Shown here: in pieces, positions 47,531 to 56,650 of the stretch | Numbering within the stretch: position 1 is the stretch's first letter | Layout: each line of letters starts with the position of its first letter | DNA from: Extensimonas soli | GTDB lineage: Bacteria > Pseudomonadota > Gammaproteobacteria > Burkholderiales > Burkholderiaceae_C | Assembly (NCBI RefSeq): GCF_029211265.1 | Contig: NZ_JARGEL010000013.1 | Location: 372,001-436,000, forward strand | Direction of reading: 5' to 3' | DNA: 64,000 nt | Program-made: the position numbers and the translations under genes | Notes under the pieces: generated by a model | Database searches by the model: none | What the model saw: only the letters and a program-made list of their open reading frames with translations | Told to the model about the DNA's origin: nothing

Positions 47531-47539
47531 TCAAAATCC

Positions 47540-48358
47540 TCAACACCCCAAAAACCCGCGCAGCGCGTCCAGCGTCTGGTCGGGGGCTTCGGTCATCTGG
47601 TGGTGGCCTACGGGCAGGTTCACCACCTGCACGGGCTGGCCGGTCTGGCGGGCGGTGGCGATCAGGCTTTGCGCGGCTTTGGGTGAGGTCATCTGGTCGA
47701 GTGCGCCGAGCAGAAACAGCACGGGGCAGCGCACCTGCGCCATGGCCTGTTCGCCGCCGGTGTAGCTGTCGCACGCGACGAAGCCGCGGTGGAACACGTT
47801 GACCTGCGGGTTGCTTTGCAGCACGCGCCGCCCGAGCGCCATGCCCGCGCCGAAGATCCAGGTGCCGGGGCCGAGCACCGAGGGCGGCGGCGCGAGCGTG
47901 CTGCGCGAGAACACGTTGACCATGCGCAGGGCTTTTTCGGGGTCGTGCAGCGAGGCTTCGATGAGCGCGCTCGATACCTTCATCGGGTAGGCCGTGCCCA
48001 CGAGCACCAGGTGGCTCGCGCGCTCCTGCAGGCGCGCGGCGGCTTCGAGCGCGATCAGCGAGCCCCAGCTGTGGCCCACGAGCGCGGCGCGCGGCGCGCC
48101 CACGGCGTCGAGCAGCGCGATGATGAATTCTGCGGCTTGCTCCACGCTTGCGGGCGCTTCGCCCGTGCTGCGGCAGTGGCCGGGCAGATCGACGGCGAGC
48201 ACGTTCCAGCCGTGGTGCGCGAGGTAGCGGCTTTGCAGCGGCCAGACGCTGTGGTCGTTGAGCACGCCGTGGATCAGCACGACGGTGGGCTGCGCGGGGT
48301 CGAAGGCTTTGCCCCCGGTGTAGCAATAGGTTGGGTGGCCTTGGACTTGCAGGTACAT
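47540..48358 (-). CDS. alpha/beta hydrolase
   Basis: 272 residues with a full catalytic set: oxyanion LIHGVLNDHSVW near 28-39, nucleophile GHSWG with Ser 97, acid in LLGALDQMTSP near 221, His in LPVGHHQMTE near 250. Closest in style to MhpC/carboxylesterase-like hydrolases. It begins two bases after the stop of the metY-like gene, so the two are cotranscribed; a link to sulfur amino acid metabolism is possible but unproven. Confidence 0.85.
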   Translation of the reverse strand: MYLQVQGHPTYCYTGGKAFDPAQPTVVLIHGVLNDHSVWPLQSRYLAHHGWNVLAVDLPGHCRSTGEAPASVEQAAEFIIALLDAVGAPRAALVGHSWGSLIALEAAARLQERASHLVLVGTAYPMKVSSALIEASLHDPEKALRMVNVFSRSTLAPPPSVLGPGTWIFGAGMALGRRVLQSNPQVNVFHRGFVACDSYTGGEQAMAQVRCPVLFLLGALDQMTSPKAAQSLIATARQTGQPVQVVNLPVGHHQMTEAPDQTLDALRGFLGC

Positions 48359-48360
48359 GC

Positions 48361-49671
48361 TCAGGCTCCGGCTTTTTCTGCGGCCTTCAAGGCGCGCTGC
48401 AGGTCGTCGATGAGGTCGGCGGGGTCTTCGAGGCCGATCGACAGGCGGATCGTGCCTTGCGCGATGCCGGCCTGCGCGAGCGCCTCGTCGCTCATGCGAA
48501 AGTGCGTGGTGCTCGCGGGGTGGATCACCAGGCTGCGGCAGTCGCCCACGTTGGCCAGGTGGCTGAAGAGTTTGAGCGTTTCGATGAACTTCTTGCCCTG
48601 TGCGCGGCTGCCCTTGAGGTCGAAGCTGAACACCGCGCCCGCGCCGCGCGGCAGCAGCTTTTGTGCGAGCGCGTGGCTCGGGTGGCTGGGCAGCAGCGGG
48701 TGCCCCACGCGCGCGACGAAGGGGTGCGCGGCAAGGAATTCGACCACTTTTTCGGTGTTGCGCACGTGGCGCTCCATGCGCAGCGGCAGCGTTTCTATGC
48801 CTTGCAGGATCAGCCAGGCGGTGTGCGGGCTCATGCAGGCGCCGAAGTCGCGCAGGCCTTCGCGGCGCGCGCGCAGCAAAAACGCGCCCACCGTGCTTTC
48901 CTCGCTGAACACCATGCCGTGAAAGCCGTCGTAGGGCTGCGTGAGCTCGGCGAACCTGCCCGCGGCGCGGGGGCCGTCCCAGTCGAAGCTGCCGCCATCG
49001 ACGACGATGCCGCCCACCACCGTGCCGTGGCCCGAGAGGAACTTGGTGGCCGAGTGATAGACCAGATCGGCGCCGAGCGCGAGCGGCTGCATGAGCCAGG
49101 GCGTGGTGAGCGTCGAATCCACGAGCAGCGGCACGCCCGCCTCGTGCGCGATCGCGCTCACCGTGGGGATGTCGAGCACGTCCAGGCCCGGGTTGCCCAC
49201 CGTTTCGCCGAAAAACAGCTTGGTGTTCGGGCGCACCGCGGCGCGCCAGCCGTCGATGTCGCCGGGCTGCACGAAGGTGGTCTCGATGCCGAAGCGCCGC
49301 AGCGTGTAGTGCAGCAGGTTTTGCGAGCCACCGTAGAGCGCCGTGCTCGCGACGATGTGGCTGCCCGCGCCCATCAGCGTGGCTATGGCCAGGTGCAGCG
49401 CGGCCTGGCCGCTGGCCACGCTGATAGCACCCACGCCGCCTTCGAGCGCCGCCACGCGCTCTTCGAGCACGGCATTCGTGGGGTTGCTGATGCGGCTATA
49501 GACGTGGCCGGCGCGCTCCAGGTTGAAGAGCGAAGCGGCCTGGTCGCTGGACTCGAAGACGAACGAGGTGGTCAGGTGGATGGGCACGGCGCGCGCGCCG
49601 GTGGCCGCGTCGGGCGCAGCCCCCGCGTGCAGCGCCAGCGTGTCGAAGCCGGGGTCGGAATATCCAGGCAT
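48361..49671 (-). CDS. O-acetyl/O-succinylhomoserine sulfhydrylase, second paralogue
   Basis: 436 residues, same PLP family as the gene at 39818 but clearly divergent: VPIHLTTSFVFESSDQAASLF near 29-49, YSRISNPTNAVLEERVAALEGG near 58-79, PLP lysine in YHSATKFLSGHGT near 206. Start 49671 (MPGYSDPGFDTLALH) has GGAGA eight bases upstream; the frame is open to 49809 without similarity. Two such enzymes may split acetyl- and succinyl-homoserine or sulfide and methanethiol. The hydrolase follows immediately. Confidence 0.88.
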   Translation of the reverse strand: MPGYSDPGFDTLALHAGAAPDAATGARAVPIHLTTSFVFESSDQAASLFNLERAGHVYSRISNPTNAVLEERVAALEGGVGAISVASGQAALHLAIATLMGAGSHIVASTALYGGSQNLLHYTLRRFGIETTFVQPGDIDGWRAAVRPNTKLFFGETVGNPGLDVLDIPTVSAIAHEAGVPLLVDSTLTTPWLMQPLALGADLVYHSATKFLSGHGTVVGGIVVDGGSFDWDGPRAAGRFAELTQPYDGFHGMVFSEESTVGAFLLRARREGLRDFGACMSPHTAWLILQGIETLPLRMERHVRNTEKVVEFLAAHPFVARVGHPLLPSHPSHALAQKLLPRGAGAVFSFDLKGSRAQGKKFIETLKLFSHLANVGDCRSLVIHPASTTHFRMSDEALAQAGIAQGTIRLSIGLEDPADLIDDLQRALKAAEKAGA

Positions 49672-49814
49672 GCAAGTCTCCGCGAGAGAGTGGTAGTGGG
49701 GGAAAGTGCGGATGCGATTGTGGTCGATTTGTGGGCTAACATTCGCTGTGAAATGGGTGGCTGCGGCATGGGCCGCAGCACGGCGGCAGCCGCGCCCTGC
49801 GGAGAACACACACC

Positions 49815-50270
49815 ATGAAAGTCAGCGACATCCTGCGCCTCAAGGGCAATGCGCTCTACACCATCCACCCGGACGAGCCGCTGGCCCAGGCCGTGGCCGT
49901 GATGGCCGAGAAAGACATAGGCTCGCTCGTGGTGATGGAGCACGGCGACCTCGTGGGCATGCTCACCTTCCGCGAAGTCATCCAGACCCTGGCGAACAAC
50001 GCCGGCAGCCTGGGCCAGATGCGCGTGCGCACGGCCATGGACGACCACCCCTTGACCTGCACGCTCGAGACCGACATGGACGAAGTGCGCCGCATGATGC
50101 TCGACCGCCACGCGCGCTACATGCCCGTGATGGAGCGCGGCATGCTCATGGGCGTGATCAGCTTTTATGACGTCGCCAAGGCCGTGGTGGACAGCCAGAA
50201 CTTCGAAAACAAGATGCTCAAGGCCTACATCCGCGACTGGCCCGAGGACGACGCGCGCCCTGCGGCCTGA
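49815..50270 (+). CDS. CBS-domain pair protein
   Basis: 151 residues, two CBS domains only (about 8-60 and 77-132): TIHPDEPLAQAVAVMAEKDIGSLVVMEHGDLVGMLTFREV-like first repeat and CTLETDMDEVRRMMLDRHARYMPVMERG in the second. Stand-alone CBS pairs bind adenine nucleotides and modulate partners; no partner can be named. Good ribosome site (GGAGAA) before ATG 49815. 144-base divergent gap to the sulfhydrylase gene. Confidence 0.88.
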   Translation: MKVSDILRLKGNALYTIHPDEPLAQAVAVMAEKDIGSLVVMEHGDLVGMLTFREVIQTLANNAGSLGQMRVRTAMDDHPLTCTLETDMDEVRRMMLDRHARYMPVMERGMLMGVISFYDVAKAVVDSQNFENKMLKAYIRDWPEDDARPAA

Positions 50271-50274
50271 GCTT

Positions 50275-50343
50275 TTTTATAAGCCAAATTGGCCTCTGGC
50301 GCGCATGCAGTCTGCGTAAGCAGCTCTCTTTGCAATAGTGATT
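50275..50343. repeat. dispersed palindromic repeat, copy 8
   Basis: AAGCCAAATTGGCCTCTGGCGC, spacer, GTAAGCAGCTCTC, AATAGTGATT: the family blocks in reverse orientation. It lies just after the CBS gene and before aroC. Confidence 0.6.
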
Positions 50344-50420
50344 GGCGCGCCGCGCAAGGCCGTTTTGCGGCGGTTTCATGGCCGTTTCGGGGCCACCGGG
50401 CTCGCGGATAATCGCAGCCC

Positions 50421-51518
50421 ATGAGCGGCAACACCCTAGGCACCCTTTTCTGCGTCACCAACTTCGGCGAATCCCACGGCCCGGCCATAGGCTGCGTGAT
50501 CGACGGCTGCCCGCCCGGCATGCCGCTTGCCGAGGCCGACATCCAGGCCGACCTGGACCGGCGCCGCCCCGGCACGAGCCGCCACGTCACGCAGCGCAAC
50601 GAGCCAGACCGCGTCGAAATCCTCTCGGGCGTGTATGAGGGCCAGACCACGGGCACGCCGATCGCACTGCTGATCCGCAACACCGACCAGCGCAGCAAGG
50701 ACTACCACGAGATCACGCAGAGCTTTCGCCCCGGCCACGCCGACTACAGCTACTGGCAAAAATACGGCATCCGCGATCCGCGCGGCGGCGGGCGCTCGTC
50801 GGCGCGCCTCACCGCGCCTACCGTGGCCGCGGGCGCCGTGGCCAAGAAATGGCTCGCGCTGCGCTGGGGCACCCACATCCGCGCCTGCATGACGCAACTG
50901 GGCGAGCTGCCGATCCCGTTCGAGGGCTGGGAACACGTGCCGCAAAACCCGTTTTTCGCGCCCGTGGCCGACGTTGCGCGCTATGAAGAATATATGGACG
51001 CGCTGCGCAAGGCCGGCGACTCGTGCGGTGCGCGCATCCGCGTGCAGGCCACCGGCGTGCCCGTGGGCCTGGGCGAACCGATCTACGACAAGCTCGACGC
51101 CGACATCGCCTACGCCATGATGGGGCTGAACGCCGTCAAAGGCGTGGAAATCGGCGCGGGCTTTGCCAGCGTGGCGCAGCGCGGCAGCACGCACGGCGAC
51201 GCGCTCACGCCGCAGGGCTTTCGTGGCAACAACGCGGGCGGCGTGCTCGGCGGCATCAGCACGGGGCAGGACATCGAAGTCAGCCTGGCCATCAAGCCCA
51301 CCAGCTCCATCCTCACGCCGCGCGAGTCCATAGACATCCACGGCCACAGCACCGAGGTCATCACCAAAGGCCGCCACGACCCCTGCGTAGGCATTCGCGC
51401 CGCCCCGATCGCCGAAGCCCTGCTCGCGCTCGTGCTCATAGACCACGCCCTGCGCCACCGCGCCCAATGCGGCGACGTGACGCCGCCGCTGGCGCCGATT
51501 CCTGCGAACGCGGGGTGA
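50421..51518 (+). CDS. aroC: chorismate synthase
   Basis: FMN-dependent last step of the shikimate pathway, EPSP to chorismate. 365 residues. [19 protein letters not shown] near 14-32, the [17 protein letters not shown] region, [31 protein letters not shown] (parts near 105-135) and [14 protein letters not shown] near 273 are all diagnostic. Full length. Confidence 0.97.
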   Translation: MSGNTLGTLFCVTNFGESHGPAIGCVIDGCPPGMPLAEADIQADLDRRRPGTSRHVTQRNEPDRVEILSGVYEGQTTGTPIALLIRNTDQRSKDYHEITQSFRPGHADYSYWQKYGIRDPRGGGRSSARLTAPTVAAGAVAKKWLALRWGTHIRACMTQLGELPIPFEGWEHVPQNPFFAPVADVARYEEYMDALRKAGDSCGARIRVQATGVPVGLGEPIYDKLDADIAYAMMGLNAVKGVEIGAGFASVAQRGSTHGDALTPQGFRGNNAGGVLGGISTGQDIEVSLAIKPTSSILTPRESIDIHGHSTEVITKGRHDPCVGIRAAPIAEALLALVLIDHALRHRAQCGDVTPPLAPIPANAG

Positions 51519-51568
51519 GAGAGGCTGAATTGCAATGATCGGCCGTCCGACCGGGGCGCAGGAAAAAT

Positions 51569-51752
51569 TTGAACCCAGATTGTTCATTAGGGCGCGGGAT
51601 GATGGCGAGGCGGCTGGCGAGGCAGTTTGGTCGCGGGTGAGAAGTCCATGGCCGGTGCCATGGACGCCGAAGCTGCGGCCAAAATGACCGTCAGCCGTCC
51701 GCCAGCGCCCACGTAGGCGCGCAGCGCCGCCTAATGGACAATCTGGGTTGAA
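51569..51752. repeat. 184-bp inverted-repeat element
   Basis: Left end TTGAACCCAGATTG (51569 on, 21 bases) and right end 51732-51752 are reverse complements with two mismatches. The interior is GC-rich with further short dyads (for example GTCCATGGCCGGTGCCATGGAC near 51645-51666). No open frame with similarity. Looks like a non-autonomous element. Confidence 0.65.
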
Positions 51753-51766
51753 TCTTGCCCCCACTG

Positions 51767-51843
51767 GACTTACGCAAACAAGGATGCTGCAGAGTGTTTT
51801 GCCATGGGGCGAGCGCCTTGCCTCACCCCGATTTGCGTAAGTC
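51767..51843. repeat. 77-bp inverted-repeat element
   Basis: Perfect 12-base ends GACTTACGCAAA (51767-51778) and TTTGCGTAAGTC (51832-51843). Begins 14 bases after the previous element. Could be a solo MITE or the residue of an insertion sequence; no transposase remains. Confidence 0.65.
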
Positions 51844-51875
51844 GTGCCCCAATTCCACGGTCTGGACTCTTCAGA

Positions 51876-52235
51876 TCAAGGCCGATAGACGCACCTGTCG
51901 CCGATCGCGTGGCGCTCCACCGTCACGGCCGCGAGGCCGGGAATCCTGGGCTTGAGTTCATTCCAGATGAAGGTGCAGAGGTTTTCCAGCGTGGGGATGC
52001 CCAGGCCCGGCACGTCGTCGAGGAAGTGGTGGTCCAGCTTCTCGCGCAGCAGGTTGACCTCGCGCCGCACATAGCCCAGGTCCATCACCATGCCGTTGTG
52101 CGCTGTGGGTTCGCCGCGCACCGCGACTTCGGCATGGTAGGTGTGGCCGTGCACGCGGCGGCTGCCCTCGGCCTCGATCTCACGGCGCAAGGTGTGTGCG
52201 GCATCAAAGAAAAAACGCTGGCTGATCTCGTGCAT
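51876..52235 (-). CDS. queD: 6-carboxytetrahydropterin synthase-like protein (PTPS family)
   Basis: 119 residues. Converts dihydroneopterin triphosphate to CPH4 in queuosine synthesis. Zinc His residues are in DAAHTLRR near 14 and VHGHTYH near 29-31; LDHHFLDD and IPTLENLCTFIW are typical. The CxxxHGH cysteine that acts in classical QueD is Ser here (SRRVHGH). Start 52235 overlaps the queE stop by one base (TAATG-type), so the pathway link is firm even if the active site is unusual. Confidence 0.88.
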   Translation of the reverse strand: MHEISQRFFFDAAHTLRREIEAEGSRRVHGHTYHAEVAVRGEPTAHNGMVMDLGYVRREVNLLREKLDHHFLDDVPGLGIPTLENLCTFIWNELKPRIPGLAAVTVERHAIGDRCVYRP

Positions 52236-52870
52236 TATCGAATTCCGATCATCTTGTGCGACTGCAGGCCCAGCCGCCATTGGGGGTGGCGCTGGCAATA
52301 GGCGATGGCCTGCGCGGTGTTGTGTTCACGCTGCGGCCCGTCCATGGGCTGCAGGAAAAAGTGCTCGAAGGCCCAGCCTTCGAACTGCGCCGGGTCCACG
52401 CCTGGCTGCGGGTACACCAGCTTGAGCTCGTTGCCCTGCCGCAGCACCACTTCAGCCTGGTCCTTGGGGCTCACGCAGACCCAGTCCAGCCCGGGCGGTG
52501 CCGGCAGCGTGCCGTTGGTCTCCGCGGCGATGGTGAAGCCGCGCGCGTGCAGGGCGATGGTCAGTGCCTCATCCACCTGCAGCAGCGGCTCGCCGCCGGT
52601 CAGCACCACATAGCGCCGCGCCGTGTCCGGCGCTTCCCACGCGGCGACAATGGCATCGGCCAAAGCCTCGGCGGTAGCGAACTTGCCGCCGCCGCTGCCG
52701 TCAGTGCCGACAAAGTCGGTATCACAAAAGCGGCACACCGCGGTGGCGCGGTCTTCTTCGCGCCCGCTCCAGAGATTGCAGCCCGCAAAGCGGCAAAACA
52801 CCGCCGCCCGGCCGGACTGGGCGCCCTCGCCCTGGAGGGTGAAAAAAATCTCTTTGACTGCGTACGACAT
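52235..52870 (-). CDS. queE: 7-carboxy-7-deazaguanine synthase
   Basis: Radical SAM enzyme turning CPH4 into CDG, the third step to preQ0. 211 residues. The 4Fe-4S motif is C31-x14-C46-x2-C49, the long variant known from Burkholderia QueE, with FTLQGEGAQSGRAAVFCRF before it and VLTGGEPLLQVD near 97-108. Start 52870 (MSYAVKEIFF); a frame to 53020 is not conserved. Cotranscribed with queD. Confidence 0.94.
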   Translation of the reverse strand: MSYAVKEIFFTLQGEGAQSGRAAVFCRFAGCNLWSGREEDRATAVCRFCDTDFVGTDGSGGGKFATAEALADAIVAAWEAPDTARRYVVLTGGEPLLQVDEALTIALHARGFTIAAETNGTLPAPPGLDWVCVSPKDQAEVVLRQGNELKLVYPQPGVDPAQFEGWAFEHFFLQPMDGPQREHNTAQAIAYCQRHPQWRLGLQSHKMIGIR

Positions 52871-53030
52871 GCTTCTGGCCTGCGAAAGGGAGGATTTTCG
52901 CAGCTTGTCGGGTGTGGCTCGACGGGCGCAAGCACCGCGGCGCGAGCCTGGCGGTTTTTGCGCAGATTGTTTCAGGGGGCTGCAGGGGAGCGCCTGGGGG
53001 AAGTTGGAGTCTCCTCCCATTCCCTCAGCC

Positions 53031-54038
53031 TCAGCCCGGCCGCGTCAAGTCATGCGCGCAGGGCAGGCGCAGGTCTGCAATGGTCAGCGCCTGCGCCGCG
53101 AGCACGGCGCGCACGGTGGCGCGGGCGGTGGCTTCGGCGGCGAGGGTGCACAGGGTCAGCATGTCCAGGCTTTTGCCGGCCAGACCCGTGCCCAGCGCGA
53201 ACAAGGTGTCGCCGTCGAACGGGGTGTGCACGGGGTAAATGCAGCGCGCGAGGCCGTCGTGTGCTGTCAGGGCGAGGCGCCGGGCCTGCGCCTTGGTGAG
53301 TAGGGCATCGGTGGCAATGACGCCCAGGGTGGTGTTGCTGCCGCCCAGCGGTGGCTGGTGCAGCGCGCCTTGCAGCAGGGTGCGGCGCGTGTCCTGCAAA
53401 TGCCGGCCGTCGGGCGTGCGCGCGCCGGCCAGAATTTGCGCGCTGTCGGGGTCGAGCACGTCGCCGAGCGCGTTGCAGGCGATCAGCGCGCCCACCGTCA
53501 CGCCATCGACCGTGACCGAGGCCGTGCCCACGCCGCCCTTCATCGCGCGCTGCAGGCCAAACAGCTTGCCCACGGTGGCGCCTGCGCCCGCGCCCACGTT
53601 GCCCTCGGGCGGGTCTAGTGCGCTGGCTGCGGCGCAGGCGGCGTAGCCCGCGGCGGCGTCGGGGCGGATGCGCATGTCGCCCACGGGCAGGTCGAACAGC
53701 ACGGCCGCGGGCACCAGCGGCACGCGGCCCACGCCCACGTCGTAACCTATGCCTTGCGCTTCGAGCCAGCGCATCACGCCGCTGGCGGCGTCCAGCCCCC
53801 AGGCGCTGCCGCCCGTGAGCAGCACCGCGTGCACCTGCTCGACCAGGTTGCCGGGTTCGAGCAAATCGGTCTCGCGTGTGCCCGGCGCCGCACCGCGCAC
53901 GTCCACACCGCCCACGGCCCCAGCGCGCGCGAGCACCACGGTGCAGCCCGTGGGGCGGCGCGGGTCGGTGAAGTGGCCCACTTCGATGCCGGCCACGCGG
54001 GTGATGCTGCCGGCTTCGGAGGAAGAAAGTTGCTTCAT
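53031..54038 (-). CDS. P1 family peptidase (DmpA/NylC-like Ntn hydrolase)
   Basis: 335 residues. Self-processing N-terminal nucleophile fold: GIEVGHFTDPRRPTGCTVVLA at the start, HAVLLTGGSAWGLDAASGVMRWLE near 70-93, EGNVGAGAGATVGKLFG, MKGGVGTASV, then GGSNTTLGVIATDALL near 233 where the first Thr of NTT is the expected cleavage point and nucleophile, as in NylC. Natural substrates of such beta-aminopeptidase-like enzymes are mostly unknown. ATG 54038 (MKQLSSSE) used; 54047 would add three residues. 85-base divergent gap to the permease gene. Confidence 0.86.
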   Translation of the reverse strand: MKQLSSSEAGSITRVAGIEVGHFTDPRRPTGCTVVLARAGAVGGVDVRGAAPGTRETDLLEPGNLVEQVHAVLLTGGSAWGLDAASGVMRWLEAQGIGYDVGVGRVPLVPAAVLFDLPVGDMRIRPDAAAGYAACAAASALDPPEGNVGAGAGATVGKLFGLQRAMKGGVGTASVTVDGVTVGALIACNALGDVLDPDSAQILAGARTPDGRHLQDTRRTLLQGALHQPPLGGSNTTLGVIATDALLTKAQARRLALTAHDGLARCIYPVHTPFDGDTLFALGTGLAGKSLDMLTLCTLAAEATARATVRAVLAAQALTIADLRLPCAHDLTRPG

Positions 54039-54123
54039 GTGCGGCATTATGCGGCGCGCTTTTGCAGGCCCGAATGCCCGCAGGCGCCCGTTCCGAAACC
54101 CCTTTGCGCTATCGTTGCGCGCC

Positions 54124-56643
54124 ATGGACTGGTCTTTTCTGCGTTTGGGCTGGCGCACCTTGTGGCGCGATATGCGTGCGGGTTCGCTGCGGCTGTTGGT
54201 GGTGGCCGTGACGCTGGCCGTGGCGGCGCTTTGTGCCGTGGGCTTTTTTTCGGACCGGCTGCAGCGCGGCCTGCAGCGCGATGCCTTGCAGCTGCTCGGC
54301 GGCGACGCCGTGGTGGTGAGCGACAACCCTACGCCTGCCGCGTTCGCCGAGCGCGCGCGGGCGCTGGGTTTGCGCTCGGTCACCAGCATCAGCTTTGCCA
54401 CCATGGCGCGCGCCGACGATGCGCAGGGCGGGGCGAGCAAGCTCGTGGCGCTCAAGAGCGTGGAGCCTGGCTACCCGCTGCGCGGCAGCCTGCGCGTGGT
54501 GGCGCAAGAGGGTGGGCCGGAGCGCAGCACGCGCGAAATTCCCGCGCGCGGCACGGTGTGGGTGGATGCGGCGCTGCTCGAAGCACTCGGGCTGCGCCTT
54601 GGGGACGCGCTGCTGCTGGGCGATGCGCGCTTTCGCATCACGCACACCATCGCCTTCGAGCCCGACCGCGGGGCCGGTTTCATCAACTTCGCGCCGCGCG
54701 CCATGATCGCGGCGGCCGATCTTCCCGCGACGGGCCTGGTGCAGCCCGCGAGCCGCCTCACGTACCGCTTTGCCGTGGCCGGGCCGCCCGCTGCGGTGCG
54801 CAACTTCGTGCGCTGGGCCGAGGCCGCGCTGAAGCAGCCCGGTGTGCGCGGCGTGCGTCTGGAGACGCTGGAGACGGGCCGCCCCGAGATGCGCCAGACG
54901 CTTGAGCGCGCGGACAAGTTCCTCAACCTCGTGGCGCTGCTCGCGGCCTTGCTCTCGGCCGTGGCGGTGGCGCTGGCGGCGCGCAGTTTTGCCGCTGCGC
55001 ACCTGGACACGGCGGCGCTGCTGCGCGTGCTCGGCCGGAGCCAGCGCAGCATCGCGGGCGCTTATTGCATGGAATTTGCGCTGCTGGGCCTGTTTGCGAG
55101 CGGCCTGGGCGTGGCGCTCGGTTACGCGGTGCACCTGGGTTTTGTGCAGTTGCTCGCGGGACTGGTGGAATCGGGCCTGCCCGCGCCGAGCTGGTGGCCC
55201 GTGGCGTTTGGGCTGGGCATGGGGCTCACGCTGCTGCTGGCTTTCGGGCTGCCGCCGGTGCTGCAACTGGCGCAGGTGCCGCCGCTGCGCGTGCTGCGGC
55301 GCGACGTGGGGGGCTTGAGGCCGGCGTCGCTGGGTGTGCTGGGCGTGGGCACGCTGGGCTTTGCCGCGCTGCTGCTGGCCGTGGGGCGCGACCTGAAGCT
55401 CGGGCTGATCGCCGTGGGCGGTTTTGCCGGCGCGGTGTTGCTGTTTGCCGTGCTGGGCTGGGGGGCGGTGCGGCTTTTGCGCGCGTGGGTGCGCACGGCC
55501 ACAGCGCCGCGCTGGTGGATTTTGGCCGTGCGCCAGCTCGCGGCGCGCCCCGCTTATACGGTGGTGCAAATCAGCAGTTTGGCGGTGGGGCTGCTGGCGC
55601 TGGTGCTGCTGGTGTTGTTGCGCACCGACCTCATCAGCAGCTGGCGTCAGGCCACGCCGCCCGATGCGCCCAACCGCTTCGTGATCAACATCCTGCCCGA
55701 GCAGGCGCAGGCGTTTCGCGCGCGGCTGCATGCGGCCGGCGTGCGCCAGTACGACTGGTACCCCATGGTGCGCGGGCGGCTCGTGGCCATCAACGGCCAG
55801 CCCGTGGGCTCGGACAGCTTCACCGAAGACCGCGCCAGGCAGCTCGTCGAGCGCGAGTTCAACCTCTCGTACACGAGCCGCTTGCCCGCGCACAACGTCT
55901 TGGTCGCGGGCCGCTGGGTGGCGCAGGAGGCGGGCGCGATCAGCGTGGAGGAAGGACTCGCCAAGACCCTGGGGCTGCAGTTGGGCGACCGGCTGCGCTT
56001 CGACATGGCCGGCGTGCAGAATGAGGCGCGCATCACGAGCGTGCGCAAGGTCGATTGGAGTTCGATGCGCGCGAATTTTTTCGTGCTCTACCCGCTCGAT
56101 CAGCTGGAAGGCGTGGCCGCGACCTATCTGGCCGCTTTTCGCGCGCCAGCGCTGGCGGGCTTGGACAACGCGCTCGTGCGCGAGTTTCCGAACATCACCG
56201 CCGTGGACCTGAGCCAGACGCTAGGCCAGGTGCAGCGTGTGCTCGACCAGGTGATCGCCGCGGTGGAGTTTTTGTTCGTTTTCACGCTCGCAGCCGGGCT
56301 CGTGGTGCTGTTTGCCGCAGTCTCGGCCACGCGCGAGGAACGGGCGCGCGAATTCGCCATCTTGCGCGCGCTGGGGGCGAGCGCGCGCCTGCTGCGTGCG
56401 GTGCAGCGCGCTGAGCTGCTCGGGGTGGGGCTGCTCGCCGGGCTGCTGGCGAGCGTGGCGGCGCTCGCCGTGGGTTGGGCGCTTGCGCACTACGTGTTCG
56501 ACTTTGCCTGGACGGCGCCCGTCTGGGTGCCGCTGGCGGGCGCCTTGGCCGGTGCGCTGCTCGCGCTGGCGGCGGGCTGGTGGAGCTTGCGTGAGGTGCT
56601 GCGCCGCCCGGTGATGGAGACCTTGCGCCGCGCGGTGGAGTGA
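54124..56643 (+). CDS. FtsX-like ABC transporter permease (YbbP family)
   Basis: 839 residues, too large for a single FtsX; two FtsX-type membrane units with large periplasmic domains. Helices near 19-40, 260-290, 310-345, 360-380, 420-490, and a C-terminal group from about 700 (FVFTLAAGLVVLFAAVSATREER near 717-739, REFAILRALGASARLLRAVQRAE). YbbP-like permeases work with a YbbA ATPase, which is not in this window. Likely lipoprotein or envelope export. Start ATG 54124 (MDWSFLRLGWRTLWRD). Confidence 0.88.
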   Translation: MDWSFLRLGWRTLWRDMRAGSLRLLVVAVTLAVAALCAVGFFSDRLQRGLQRDALQLLGGDAVVVSDNPTPAAFAERARALGLRSVTSISFATMARADDAQGGASKLVALKSVEPGYPLRGSLRVVAQEGGPERSTREIPARGTVWVDAALLEALGLRLGDALLLGDARFRITHTIAFEPDRGAGFINFAPRAMIAAADLPATGLVQPASRLTYRFAVAGPPAAVRNFVRWAEAALKQPGVRGVRLETLETGRPEMRQTLERADKFLNLVALLAALLSAVAVALAARSFAAAHLDTAALLRVLGRSQRSIAGAYCMEFALLGLFASGLGVALGYAVHLGFVQLLAGLVESGLPAPSWWPVAFGLGMGLTLLLAFGLPPVLQLAQVPPLRVLRRDVGGLRPASLGVLGVGTLGFAALLLAVGRDLKLGLIAVGGFAGAVLLFAVLGWGAVRLLRAWVRTATAPRWWILAVRQLAARPAYTVVQISSLAVGLLALVLLVLLRTDLISSWRQATPPDAPNRFVINILPEQAQAFRARLHAAGVRQYDWYPMVRGRLVAINGQPVGSDSFTEDRARQLVEREFNLSYTSRLPAHNVLVAGRWVAQEAGAISVEEGLAKTLGLQLGDRLRFDMAGVQNEARITSVRKVDWSSMRANFFVLYPLDQLEGVAATYLAAFRAPALAGLDNALVREFPNITAVDLSQTLGQVQRVLDQVIAAVEFLFVFTLAAGLVVLFAAVSATREERAREFAILRALGASARLLRAVQRAELLGVGLLAGLLASVAALAVGWALAHYVFDFAWTAPVWVPLAGALAGALLALAAGWWSLREVLRRPVMETLRRAVE

Positions 56644-56650
56644 ACGGGCG

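Larger units (their letters stand above)
51519..51875. other. 357-base intergenic region made of two inverted-repeat elements
   Basis: Between aroC and queD. No protein gene is supported. It contains a 184-base unit with imperfect 21-base ends (51569-51752) and, next to it, a 77-base unit with perfect 12-base ends (51767-51843), listed separately. Little else is visible. Confidence 0.7.
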
